A stretch of 58,923 nt of DNA. Origin: a virus. The notes under the pieces are model-generated. The model was not told where the DNA came from, did no database searches, and saw only the letters and a program-made list of their open reading frames with translations. This document shows positions 32,517 to 40,538 of this stretch, piece by piece; the first letter of the stretch is position 1; each line of letters starts with the position of its first letter. A program made the position numbers and the translations under genes. The stretch covers positions 1 through 58,923 of IMG/VR virus record IMGVR_UViG_3300025853_000094; one strand, given 5' to 3'.

Positions 32517-33448
32517 TTCCACTTCACCTTTGTCATCAATTCAGTCAGACATGCCATCAGATTGATTTCCTTGTCTGCAACAAAGGCAGACTGGTAACCA
32601 TACTTGGCAAGGATTAGAACTGCTTCAGGAATGCTGGTGGGTGTCATATACTCATACATTGTATCATAGATGCCGCGAAAGGTAACTGTCCCATCAAGGT
32701 CACTATTAGAGGCAACCCACTTACGAGCACCACCAAAGTCCTTGTCTCGTAGCATACTCATAATCTTCTGAATGCTTTCATCCGAGACACTCAGGAGAAC
32801 ATCAGAGGTCAGTTCACCAGATGTGCTGTGACGTTGACACTCATTCAAGACACGACGCCAGTCCGGGGCGTGTTTCATAATCAACTCCACAAGTAACTTG
32901 GTGTTATACTTCACTCCCTCGTTCTTGAGGATGTCTTCAAGACGATGCATGAAGGCAGCGCATAGTTTTTGCAATTCACTTTTTTTGAAATTGAAATTGA
33001 AACCAGAACACCGGGAGTGTAGTGGTTCAATGATTCTGTTTTTGAAATTGCAAGTCAGGATGAATCGACAATTTGCACTAAACTCTTCAATGAATGCTCG
33101 GAGTGCTGGCTGAGTCGAGTTTGCATTCAGGTAATCTGCTTCATCCAGAATCACGACACGATAACCACCAGACAAGGACATACTTGAAGCGAATGATTTG
33201 ATCTTGTTGCGGAGCGTATCAATACCACTCTCTTCAGAGCAGTTCACCAGAAGGTAATCAAGGTTCAACTCATTACAGAGTGCCTTGGCGACAGTAGTCT
33301 TCCCAAGACCAGCAGTCCCAGAGAAGAGCATATTCGGAAGTTCACCTGAACTAACAAACCCCTTGAAGGTGTTCAGGATATCGGCGGGAAGAATGATGTC
33401 TTCAATGATTTGTGGGCGGTACTTTTCGACCCAGAGGAATTCTTTCAT
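32513..33448 (-). CDS. 44: Clamp loader AAA+ ATPase subunit (gp44)
   Basis: 311 residues. Loads the gp45 sliding clamp using ATP. Walker A FSGTAGLGKTTVAKAL (about 44-58), Walker B VVILDEADYLN and the arginine-finger motif PLHSRCSGF are present, as in RFC-type loaders. ATG 33448 follows the promoter at 33457-33486 by eight bases. Confidence 0.93.
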   Translation of the reverse strand: MKEFLWVEKYRPQIIEDIILPADILNTFKGFVSSGELPNMLFSGTAGLGKTTVAKALCNELNLDYLLVNCSEESGIDTLRNKIKSFASSMSLSGGYRVVILDEADYLNANSTQPALRAFIEEFSANCRFILTCNFKNRIIEPLHSRCSGFNFNFKKSELQKLCAAFMHRLEDILKNEGVKYNTKLLVELIMKHAPDWRRVLNECQRHSTSGELTSDVLLSVSDESIQKIMSMLRDKDFGGARKWVASNSDLDGTVTFRGIYDTMYEYMTPTSIPEAVLILAKYGYQSAFVADKEINLMACLTELMTKVKWK

Positions 33449-33456
33449 ATTGTAGT

Positions 33457-33486
33457 ATTATATCAAAAAGGTTGGTGGCTAGTCAA
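33457..33486 (-). promoter_or_regulatory. gp44 promoter (TTGACT-N18-TATAAT) inside a hairpin
   Basis: Minus strand TTGACT (33481-33486), 18-nt spacer, TATAAT (33457-33462), ATG at 33448 after eight bases. The -35 box lies in the inner hairpin of the terminator-like structure 33465-33507. Expected leader of about two bases. Confidence 0.8.
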
Positions 33487-33507
33487 GAGACTAGTAAGGC
33501 TACCACC
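33465..33507 (-). terminator. Weak terminator-like hairpin before gp44
   Basis: On the minus strand, GGTGG (33503-33507) can pair with CCACC (33474-33478), and inside it CTAGTC pairs with GACTAG (6 bp, 4-nt loop). A 5-nt U-tract (33465-33469) follows four bases later. It lies after the gene ending at 33522. Its shape is less clean than the hsp20 terminator. Confidence 0.5.
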
Positions 33508-33521
33508 ATCACCATCCCATA

Positions 33522-33833
33522 TCAGTCAGCACCTTCAGCGGTGACTTCTTCTCCTTGTTTTGCTTGCTCCTCTACCTCTTCTTCAGTGGTTGCTTCAGTC
33601 TTTGGAGCATTCTCCTCCAAAAATGCTTGCAGACGTTCACCAAGGGTTCCTACGTTTTTCAACTCATTGAGTTCAAATGCACCACGGCGGGATGCTGCTT
33701 TAAGAACTTCAACGGTGAAAGCAATATCACTCAAAGAGATACTTGCCTTTTGGTCCTTTGGTTCCCATCCATCCTTTACGGTGGATGCCCCTTCTTTCAC
33801 TTGTTCTGTTTCTTTATCCATATCTTTAGTCAT
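33522..33833 (-). CDS. Conserved phage protein between gp45 and gp44
   Basis: 103 residues from ATG 33833, which overlaps the gp45 stop by 8 bases. The centre KASISLSDIAFTVEVLKAASRR and GAFELNELKNVGTLGERLQAF matches a family always found between gp45 and gp44 in marine T4-like phages. The N- and C-terminal ends are acidic and variable (EATTEEEVEEQAKQGEE). It may be a small subunit or regulator of the clamp; no function known. Confidence 0.65.
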   Translation of the reverse strand: MTKDMDKETEQVKEGASTVKDGWEPKDQKASISLSDIAFTVEVLKAASRRGAFELNELKNVGTLGERLQAFLEENAPKTEATTEEEVEEQAKQGEEVTAEGAD

Positions 33834-34506
33834 TGAATGTTGCGGATTTTTCAATTGCCACAAAGTAGTCTACCTTGCAGTCTGTCTTGTTGTCCCACTT
33901 ACTTATGAACTTCTTGGAGATGCTCACTTCGTAATCAGCAGGAACCATTTTCAAATTTGAAATTGAAAAATGGATATCAAAAACCTTGTCGGTTTCATGA
34001 TCCAATTTGTTCGAAGATTGACGCATACCATCATTCTCATCAAATGCAGCAAGGACAGTCTTACCCTTACCAGTTGATTGAATTCGAATTTTGGCAAGTT
34101 TGTAGACAGATGCCATGCTCAAGACATTCGCCAGAAGCTCTTGCGTAATGGTCACAACCACATCAGAACTTGGAAGCGAAACCTGTTTGTCGGGATAAGA
34201 CAAGACACTTGGTTCTGAGTATGGATAGACTGTCTCATTATCCGAGACACTCATCACCACACTGTTATCCTTGAAGTTCAAATCAGGTTCACCATACTGA
34301 CGTTCCAACTGAGAATAAACGGCAAGGAATTCGTTCAACTTGAAGATTCCAAATCGTTGTGGGAAGTTCTCCTCAACAGTGGCATTGGCAAGGAGAGTCT
34401 TTTGTTCATTGATAGTCTGAAGAGTTGAACCAGCATCCACCACAAGGTTATCATTGATGCTGGCGAAGTTCTTCAGAACTGTTAGTGTGTTAGGGCTTAG
34501 TTTCAT
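33826..34506 (-). CDS. 45: Sliding clamp (gp45)
   Basis: 226 residues. Trimeric processivity clamp and, in T4, a coactivator of late transcription with gp55. The pattern of two similar beta-rich domains with LSPNTLTVLKNFASIN at the start and FKDNSVVMSVSDNETVYPYSEP in the middle matches gp45; the length (228 in T4) also fits. The leader has the promoter at 34534-34561 and a 7-bp hairpin at 34519-34536. Confidence 0.9.
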   Translation of the reverse strand: MKLSPNTLTVLKNFASINDNLVVDAGSTLQTINEQKTLLANATVEENFPQRFGIFKLNEFLAVYSQLERQYGEPDLNFKDNSVVMSVSDNETVYPYSEPSVLSYPDKQVSLPSSDVVVTITQELLANVLSMASVYKLAKIRIQSTGKGKTVLAAFDENDGMRQSSNKLDHETDKVFDIHFSISNLKMVPADYEVSISKKFISKWDNKTDCKVDYFVAIEKSATFND

Positions 34507-34916
34507 AAATTAAGTGTCAATTGATTATCATCAATTATATCAGAATTGCAGGTTTTGTCAAGTTCAAGCATGAAGAGCAAACAGGAAGCTGCATGAGCCG
34601 CGTGATGGTATCCAGACTCAGGATCGTTCTCTTCGTTTCTCTGTAGTGCCCACATATGTCTTTGTGCAGCAGCAAAGTATCGACTCCATGCACTATTCAG
34701 TTTCTTCCAGTTACCGGGGGAATACTTCTTAGCACCAAAAGTCAAAACCTTGACAGTTTCTTCAAGGGCATGAGGGGGAATCAAAGAGTAGTCAGGCTTC
34801 TCTGAATCATACTTCATACCTTCTTGGTATTCCTCAAGTTCATCCTGATACCCATCATCATCACGAACAAATTGTGTGATGTTCGTGATGATTTGGTTCT
34901 CTTGTTCTTTGGTCAT
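34503..34916 (-). CDS. DUF5664 / dATP-dGTP diphosphohydrolase-like protein
   Basis: 137 residues from ATG 34916. The block KPDYSLIPPHALEETVKVLTFG, then GNWKK, FAAAQRHMWALQRNEENDPESG and HHAAHAASCLLFMLEL matches the DUF5664 family as I remember it, reported as a dATP/dGTP diphosphohydrolase N-terminal domain in phages. It may lower or reshape the dNTP pool. The ATG comes four bases after the U-tract of the terminator at 34921-34953. A perfect 12-bp inverted repeat lies in its coding region. It also hosts the gp45 promoter at its 3' end. Confidence 0.6.
   Translation of the reverse strand: MTKEQENQIITNITQFVRDDDGYQDELEEYQEGMKYDSEKPDYSLIPPHALEETVKVLTFGAKKYSPGNWKKLNSAWSRYFAAAQRHMWALQRNEENDPESGYHHAAHAASCLLFMLELDKTCNSDIIDDNQLTLNL
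34534..34561 (-). promoter_or_regulatory. gp45 promoter (TTGACA-N16-TATAAT)
   Basis: Minus strand TTGACA (34556-34561), 16-nt spacer ending TGA, TATAAT (34534-34539). The leader to the gp45 ATG is about 27 nt and contains a perfect AATTGAT/ATCAATT hairpin (34519-34536) that overlaps the end of the -10 box, a possible operator or regulatory hairpin. Confidence 0.75.
34857..34892. repeat. Perfect 12-bp inverted repeat in DUF5664 coding region
   Basis: Arms ATCATCACGAAC (34857-34868) and GTTCGTGATGAT (34881-34892) with a 12-nt loop, near the 5' end of the DUF5664 gene. It would form a stable mRNA hairpin about 25 bases after the start. May regulate this gene or be chance. Confidence 0.6.
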
Positions 34917-34920
34917 GGTG

Positions 34921-34953
34921 AAAAAAAGGGAGGGAGGATTTCTCCCCCCTCCC
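34921..34953 (-). terminator. Strong intrinsic terminator after the wHTH gene
   Basis: Ten-base-pair GC-rich stem GGGAGGGGGG/CCTCCCTCCC (one G-U pair) with a 6-nt loop, followed by seven T on the minus strand (34921-34927). It lies directly after the stop of the HTH-like gene and four bases before the ATG of the DUF5664 gene. Confidence 0.9.
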
Positions 34954-34961
34954 AATCACGA

Positions 34962-35243
34962 TTAGCGGGATGCCTGATCAACACCGAACGGTGCCAGCAT
35001 ATCGCGGTAGCCACGGGTCATACCCAAGGCGTAACGAGTCACGCTATGACCCTTGGAGTTAGTGCGCTTGTTAGCATACACATCGACAATCGCCTTCTTC
35101 TCAGAGAGATAGGAACGCAAATCGGAAACCGTAGCGGAAGGATTTGCAATCTTCAACTGAGTCTTGATCTCCCCGGCAGTGAATTGCTTGCCAGTGGAGA
35201 GGTGGTTGAAGAGGCGCTCGATGTTAGTGGTGGACTTGCTCAT
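34962..35243 (-). CDS. Small winged-helix-like DNA-binding protein
   Basis: 93 residues. N-terminal helix-turn-helix pattern STTNIERLFNHLSTGKQFTAGEIK, then LKIANPSATVSDLRSYLSEKK, which looks like the recognition helix of a winged helix (common in small phage HTH proteins). The C-terminus TSVTRYALGMTRGYRDM could be a beta wing. It may regulate the replication cluster. The gene has a possible -10 box TATAGT at 35249-35254, five bases before its ATG. Confidence 0.5.
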   Translation of the reverse strand: MSKSTTNIERLFNHLSTGKQFTAGEIKTQLKIANPSATVSDLRSYLSEKKAIVDVYANKRTNSKGHSVTRYALGMTRGYRDMLAPFGVDQASR

Positions 35244-35284
35244 ACTTTACTATACTTTCTTTTTTTTTGTTCTTGTTTGTTAGA

Positions 35285-35305
35285 TTCGATACAACAGGTA
35301 TCGAA
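35285..35305. promoter_or_regulatory. Hairpin after the CobS-like gene
   Basis: Perfect 8-bp stem TTCGATAC/GTATCGAA with a 5-nt loop lies five bases after the CobS-like stop. There is no U-tract, so it is not a classical terminator; it may protect the mRNA 3' end or mark processing. Confidence 0.5.
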
Positions 35306-35309
35306 AGTG

Positions 35310-36491
35310 TTAGAGATTTTCATCAACGAAGTAGAAGTTTGCAGAAGGGACTTCATCACCCAGCTTGTCGTAAAGGTCATTGAAGGAATCCTTGGTATCA
35401 TTGTCAAAGCGACGGATGCAGAATTCAATCGACTTCTTCTCATCTTGGAAAATGGAATAGGTCTGAACAATGTGACAGAGACGACGGGTTGAGATAAACT
35501 CTTCAACTCCTCCATCCTCAAAGGTCTTGCGAATCACTTCGCTCCATGCAGTGAGTTTGTCGGCAAACTTCTCGACCAGACACTCAAACTTCTCCATGTG
35601 CTTTTTGACAATCTTGGTTTCAACAGCACGGGAAGGATAAGGCTGTTCAAGAGTTGCAGGGAATCGCTCAAGGAAAGCATCATCGATGATACCAGCAGCA
35701 CTGTAGCGACCATCATCAGAACCGCGTCCCTTGGTGTTAGCAGTAGCGACAACAGTGAAACCAGCTGCGGGAGAAACAACCTCACCAGTCTTCTTGACCA
35801 GCACTGGCTTGCCTTCCAGAACACCTTGGAGACACATAATCTTGTTGGTGCCTCGATCAATCTCATCAATGAGAAGAACAGCACCAGATTCCATTGCCTT
35901 GAGAACCGGACCTTTCTGAAAAACAGTCTCTCCATTGATGAGACGAAACCCGCCAATCAGGTCATCCTCATCAGTCTCAGGGGAAATCTGGACACGAACA
36001 TACTCACGCCCCAATTGAGCACAAGCCTGTTCGACCATGAAGGTCTTGCCGTTACCAGAGAGACCAGCGATGTAGAACGGAAAGAACTGTTTGCTCTCAA
36101 GTGCAGTCTTGAGATCCTTGAAGTGTCCCCAAGGGACAAATGTGTCGTCCTTGGAGGGAACGAAAACAGAATCGTTGCACACAGACGAAACACTCGCAGC
36201 AAGAGCCATCGATGTTGGAGCCTCTTGAACCGGAGCCGGGGAGGTCTCAGTCTTGCGCTTTGCCCTTGGTGCAGCTTTCCGCTTCACGGCAACCTTTTGT
36301 TTGCGAGTCTCACCGAAAGAGTAGACTCCACGCGAAACCTTGTTCATCTTGCGAATCAAGGCACCAGCAACAGCAATGTCATACCCAACCTCATTACACG
36401 CATCGATGATATCGGCACGGGTGAATCCGGTAAGGTTTCCATGAGTTTCGACCAGTTGGTCACGAACGAGTTTTTTGTCAATGTGATACAT
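35310..36491 (-). CDS. CobS-like AAA+ ATPase (MoxR family)
   Basis: 393 residues from ATG 36491. The N-terminal 100 residues carry a helical domain and a basic, proline-rich linker (KRKAAPRAKRKTETSPAP). The AAA+ core has Walker A YIAGLSGNGKTFMVEQ (about residues 167-180), Walker B AVLLIDEIDRG, sensor TVVATANTKG and the arginine region ERFPATLEQPYPSR. It resembles CobS, the ATPase of the aerobic cobalt chelatase, and the MoxR group. With the VWA protein upstream it probably forms a chaperone-like pair. The true substrate is unknown. Confidence 0.7.
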   Translation of the reverse strand: MYHIDKKLVRDQLVETHGNLTGFTRADIIDACNEVGYDIAVAGALIRKMNKVSRGVYSFGETRKQKVAVKRKAAPRAKRKTETSPAPVQEAPTSMALAASVSSVCNDSVFVPSKDDTFVPWGHFKDLKTALESKQFFPFYIAGLSGNGKTFMVEQACAQLGREYVRVQISPETDEDDLIGGFRLINGETVFQKGPVLKAMESGAVLLIDEIDRGTNKIMCLQGVLEGKPVLVKKTGEVVSPAAGFTVVATANTKGRGSDDGRYSAAGIIDDAFLERFPATLEQPYPSRAVETKIVKKHMEKFECLVEKFADKLTAWSEVIRKTFEDGGVEEFISTRRLCHIVQTYSIFQDEKKSIEFCIRRFDNDTKDSFNDLYDKLGDEVPSANFYFVDENL

Positions 36492-36519
36492 GATGTTGTT
36501 TCTCTCAATTACGTAGAAC

Positions 36520-36548
36520 AGTCTATCAGAACCTTGGATTCCCGTCAA
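36520..36548 (-). promoter_or_regulatory. Promoter of repeated type (TTGACG-N17-TAGACT)
   Basis: Minus strand TTGACG (36543-36548), 17-nt spacer, TAGACT (36520-36525). The sequence from the -35 box upstream through the A-tracts is nearly identical to 27034-27095. The gap 36492-36608 holds this promoter, the A-tracts and a short unassigned stretch; no other gene was seen. Confidence 0.7.
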
Positions 36549-36608
36549 CCCCTCAGAGCACTTTTTTTCACTTTTTTTTCCATGCGTAAGTTGTTGATTT
36601 TTAGCGGT

Positions 36609-38729
36609 TTAGGAGATAATGTCCGAAAACACATTCAAAAACCGACGAGAATCTTTGCGATTCTTGGTCGAATTCTTGAACTTCTTCATCAAATCCCGAA
36701 CACTTTTCTTGTCACTGGCATCGAAGGTATCAGAACCAAGATCAAGTTCATCATCTTCAATCTCAAGTTTCTTAGTATTCATCATGAAGTAGTGGTCATA
36801 CCCAAGGGCATTGGGAGCATGAGCGAATCCCTCTTTTCGAAGACTCTTCTTCAAATTTTCACAATCATTGATTCTCCAAGCCTCTCTAGAAAGGTCGTAA
36901 GAATTACCAACACGGTATCCAACCAGAGTGATATCAACCTCTTTGCGAAGTGCCGCAAACATTTGGGTAGTGCCACCGTAACTTCTATAATTTACCCCAC
37001 TTCCAAAATCAACGGTAATGCGAGAGTGGCAGCAGGACATTGAATCGCCATCAGTGAGAAACAGTGCAATCGTTTTCTGAATTCGATGAGTCTTTTGAAA
37101 ACGTCGAATGATAGCAGCACTGATGACAATTGTTGAATCCAGTGGTGTTCCATGCATCTTTTCAATACTCGACTGATCAATGTAGCATTTTCCCGAAACT
37201 GTTGCCCATAACCGAAAACATGCTTCTTCGAACTCACCCTTTTTCAAGCGAGAGTTGACCAATTCAAAAACATTGGTTGAGGAAAAATCCAATTCGTTTT
37301 TCTTCCCAGCGTCACTAGGATTAGCGCAATGACCACAAGTGAACCCATAGACTTCAAATGGAATACCAACCTTTTTGCAGAACCAGACCATGTTCAATGT
37401 TTGCTCAATGACTTCTCCCATATATGAAGCCATTGATGAAGAGTAGTCAACAACCATCACCATTCCATGATCCTTGGCATTGGCAAGATTGCTGACACTC
37501 TGAAATATATCGTCATCGATCTTGTAGCGATGGAGGGAATTCATGTTCAGACGACCATTACGAGAAACAGTAGCACGTTGATATTGATAAGCAGCCTTTT
37601 TGCGTTCGAATTGAGTGATGAGGTATTGAATTTGCTTTTCTTGCTTTTTCTTGAAGACCTTGAACTCACCTCTCTTTTCAGGAGTAAACCTCTCCTTGAT
37701 CCAAGGAGAGAGTTCCTGATATTCACGACGGGATTCTTTCACATCCTCGTAAGAGTGAACCATATTCAGCAAACGCTTGTCAGAAGGAACATATAGAAGT
37801 CCTTCAGCATTCTCATCGATATTGTCTTCAAGGTGCTTTTCCATTTGCTTCAGCGTATCGCTCTTGAAGTCTTCAAGGTTGCCACCGGAATCACCAGCAC
37901 CATCATTGATAGAAGAGTCACCATCTTGCTGTTCGCCATCTTGGTCATCGTCAGCATCAGCGGGAGAACCATCACCGTCTTGGTCTTGGTCATCACCATC
38001 TTGCTTCTCAGCAGAATCATCAGTCTCGCCTTCTTGCTCCTCACCAGAAGTGGAAGAATCTTGCTCCTCACCATCTTGCTGTTCGCCCTCACCCCCATCA
38101 CCGGAGGGAGAATCAGTAACATCTTCTTCTTCCCCTTGGTCATCAGTATCACCGGAATCCTCGTTCTGTTGATTCTCTTGGTCTTGCTTGATTGAGGAAA
38201 CCAATTCTTTGGCAAGGTCAAAGGCTTCCTCTGGAGTCTCAGCAGCATAGCACCGATCATAAAAGTCCCTTTCCTCATCAGTCAAAGGAACATCAATGTG
38301 TTCTCCACACTTGGCATGAAGGTTTACCTTGTCAATCTTCTTCATTGAAGAAAGGTCTGCTGGAAGTTCAATAACATCATCCAGCAATCGCTTGCGTCCA
38401 TTGTGAAAGGAACGAATCAAACCGGGGAACTGCTCTTGAATCTTTCGCTCAATCCGAATATCCTCAGTGACATTCAGGGCATCGAAATACTCAACACCAA
38501 CTTCCTCCTTCCACCTGTCGAGTAGATCGACTGGAGTACTCTTTGCATGAGAAACCTCATGCCCAATCACGTAGTCAAGAAAGTCAGTGTCCTTGAAGTC
38601 CCACATTGGGAGAGTCAGAATCCGATTCTTTACATCAAAAGTTGCTGTACGTTGATTGGTCTGACGGACCTCAATATTCTCAGTGGCGAGAAGCTTTGCC
38701 AATTTCGTTTTTGATTCTTTAACTTTCAC
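36609..38729 (-). CDS. CobT-like VWA-domain protein
   Basis: 706 residues, GTG start at 38729. The first 130 residues contain a zinc-metalloprotease-like DYVIGHEVSHAKSTP (HExxH form) motif. Residues about 190-300 are an extreme acidic, glutamine- and serine-rich region (EEQDSSTSGEEQEGETDD). The C-terminal half holds a von Willebrand factor A fold with the MIDAS motif VVDYSSSMASYM and the strand IALFLTDGDSMSCC. CobT has the same plan of acidic middle plus VWA. It sits just before the CobS-like ATPase, the typical pair for a metal-chelatase or protein-remodelling machine. Confidence 0.65.
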   Translation of the reverse strand: MKVKESKTKLAKLLATENIEVRQTNQRTATFDVKNRILTLPMWDFKDTDFLDYVIGHEVSHAKSTPVDLLDRWKEEVGVEYFDALNVTEDIRIERKIQEQFPGLIRSFHNGRKRLLDDVIELPADLSSMKKIDKVNLHAKCGEHIDVPLTDEERDFYDRCYAAETPEEAFDLAKELVSSIKQDQENQQNEDSGDTDDQGEEEDVTDSPSGDGGEGEQQDGEEQDSSTSGEEQEGETDDSAEKQDGDDQDQDGDGSPADADDDQDGEQQDGDSSINDGAGDSGGNLEDFKSDTLKQMEKHLEDNIDENAEGLLYVPSDKRLLNMVHSYEDVKESRREYQELSPWIKERFTPEKRGEFKVFKKKQEKQIQYLITQFERKKAAYQYQRATVSRNGRLNMNSLHRYKIDDDIFQSVSNLANAKDHGMVMVVDYSSSMASYMGEVIEQTLNMVWFCKKVGIPFEVYGFTCGHCANPSDAGKKNELDFSSTNVFELVNSRLKKGEFEEACFRLWATVSGKCYIDQSSIEKMHGTPLDSTIVISAAIIRRFQKTHRIQKTIALFLTDGDSMSCCHSRITVDFGSGVNYRSYGGTTQMFAALRKEVDITLVGYRVGNSYDLSREAWRINDCENLKKSLRKEGFAHAPNALGYDHYFMMNTKKLEIEDDELDLGSDTFDASDKKSVRDLMKKFKNSTKNRKDSRRFLNVFSDIIS

Positions 38730-38736
38730 GGATACT

Positions 38737-38764
38737 ATTATCCATATTTTCGCTTCCCAGTCAA
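38737..38764 (-). promoter_or_regulatory. CobT-like gene promoter (TTGACT-N16-GATAAT) with repeated upstream
   Basis: Minus strand TTGACT (38759-38764), 16-nt spacer, GATAAT (38737-38742), GTG at 38729 seven bases later. Upstream A-tracts and flanking bases match the promoters at 27034 and 36520. The 90-bp gap holds only this promoter and repeat B. Confidence 0.65.
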
Positions 38765-38776
38765 CCCTTTAGAGCA

Positions 38777-38832
38777 CTTTTTTTCACTTTTTTTACGTTA
38801 CCGTTAAAGGTGTTGATAATCAATGACTTACG
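38777..38832. repeat. Intergenic repeat B, copy 2
   Basis: Near-identical to 27531-27583 (T-tract, ACGTTACCGTTAAAGGTGTTG, TAATCAA, GACTTACG, with a few substitutions). The right end overlaps the last codons of gp46. Confidence 0.75.
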
Positions 38833-40538
38833 GTCATCTGAGAGAAGTGATTTGGCTTCCGAAACTCGATTTTTCGGTCGAACTTGCCTTCCAGAACATC
38901 CTTTTTGTGTGAAATCACGAACACCCGTGTGTCTTCGTCCAGTGTCTTGAGTATCTTCTGAAGGTTTTCAACTCCATCCGTATCCAGCGAGGAATCAAAA
39001 ATCTCATCCAGAATCAGAAGGTTAGTATTCACACTATTCTTCATCTTGGCGACCTGACGCCAAGCAAAGAGTAATGCCAAATCGATTCTTTGTTTTTCAC
39101 CTTCACTGAATGAAGCATAGGCAAAGTTGTCTCGATGCCTTGAGCGAATGGTTTCATTGAATGCTTCATCAAGCTGAAACGAAACGAAGAAATCCAGAAC
39201 ACCAAGATACGAATTGATCAATCGATTCATGACCGGGAGATACTGACGAATCACTTTGGTTTTGATTCCGGTATCCTTGAGCATCTCTGCAATCACTTCA
39301 TTGTATCTCTTAGCATCCATCTCAGATGCTCTTTGATTCAGCAATTCATCCTTGGTGTTTACATCATCAAGTAATGCTGCTTGTGCCTTACTCACATCTG
39401 CACCACTGTTGTTCTGAATCTTGGCTTGGAGTTTTGAAATCTGATTCTGGTATCCAGCCACTGTCTTTGCATTACCATCAATGATGTTCTTGGATTCAAC
39501 CAAAGCGGTGCGGAGGAAGGCGGCAACCTTCATCTCTTTGTTTACCTCAATACCCTTGGTCTTATTTGATTCCGTTTGAGCTTGGATTTCTCTTGCAGAT
39601 TCTCTCAATTCTTTCATTCGTGATTCACGAAACGATTCTTCAATCTTTTGACCACAAGTATGACACTCTGATTTACCCTCATAGGTTTGTGCTTTATTGG
39701 CAATATCTTTTGCCTTGTGCTTCAACTCAACACGCTCTTCGGACAATCCCTTGGAAATATCACTGAGTCTTTCAATCTCCTTCAAAGCAGAATCCCAACA
39801 GGCATCATACTTCTTTGTATGCTTGGCAGTCTCCTCATTGAGCTTGATGATGTTTTGTGTTAGTTCCTGAATATCAGACTCATACTCCTGAACCTTCTGG
39901 GCATCAATCCCCATCAATTCTTGAATATGCTCAGATTGAAGTGATATGCGACTCTTGAGGTTTGCAATCTTTGTTTCCAGACCATCAATCTTACCACGTA
40001 GATCAAGGTTGCGCTCCTTTACCAATCCATTCATCTTTGTGAAGATACCAATATCCAGAAGGTCTTCAATGACTTCTCTTCTGGCATTTGCAGACAACTG
40101 CATGAATGGAACGAAGCTACTTGAACCAAGAACAACCACCTGATGAAAGGTCTTGTGATTCAATTTCAAGATATTCGTTTCCAGCACCTTCTGGTAATCC
40201 CGTGAATGCGATTCCTGATTCATCAGTTTGCCGTTCAACCATATTTCAAAAGTGTTTGGCTTGATACCACGAACAACTTTGTATTCCGCACCACCAACAG
40301 AAAACTCAACTTGAACTTCACACTTCTTTTGGTTGATGCTGTTCAGCAGTTGAGGCTTATTGATGTTGCGGTGAGGTTTCCCAAACAGTGCAAAACTCAA
40401 TGCATCCAGCATAGTGGATTTACCGGAACCATTGGAACCAATCACCAGAGAGGAACGGAATGCCTCAAGATTGATTCGTGTTGGTGTATCGCCAGTGCTT
40501 AGGAAGTTTTTGTATTGTATAGATTTAAAGCAAATCAT
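38820..40538 (-). CDS. 46: Recombination/repair nuclease subunit gp46 (Rad50/SbcC-like)
   Basis: 572 residues. ATPase subunit of the gp46-gp47 complex that resects DNA ends for recombination. Walker A SLVIGSNGSGKSTMLDALSFALFG (about 30-53), a zinc-hook CHTCGQ near 300, and C-terminal SEGEKQRIDLALLFAW plus LLILDEIFDSSL. Coiled coils flank the hook. The ATG overlaps the gp47 stop (TAATG). Size fits T4 gp46 (560). Confidence 0.94.
   Translation of the reverse strand: MICFKSIQYKNFLSTGDTPTRINLEAFRSSLVIGSNGSGKSTMLDALSFALFGKPHRNINKPQLLNSINQKKCEVQVEFSVGGAEYKVVRGIKPNTFEIWLNGKLMNQESHSRDYQKVLETNILKLNHKTFHQVVVLGSSSFVPFMQLSANARREVIEDLLDIGIFTKMNGLVKERNLDLRGKIDGLETKIANLKSRISLQSEHIQELMGIDAQKVQEYESDIQELTQNIIKLNEETAKHTKKYDACWDSALKEIERLSDISKGLSEERVELKHKAKDIANKAQTYEGKSECHTCGQKIEESFRESRMKELRESAREIQAQTESNKTKGIEVNKEMKVAAFLRTALVESKNIIDGNAKTVAGYQNQISKLQAKIQNNSGADVSKAQAALLDDVNTKDELLNQRASEMDAKRYNEVIAEMLKDTGIKTKVIRQYLPVMNRLINSYLGVLDFFVSFQLDEAFNETIRSRHRDNFAYASFSEGEKQRIDLALLFAWRQVAKMKNSVNTNLLILDEIFDSSLDTDGVENLQKILKTLDEDTRVFVISHKKDVLEGKFDRKIEFRKPNHFSQMTVSH

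Noticed and set aside
35598-37043. A 481-codon plus-strand open frame
   Set aside because: It runs antisense to the CobS-like and CobT-like genes, which have clear motifs; no start signals or domains, so it is a shadow.
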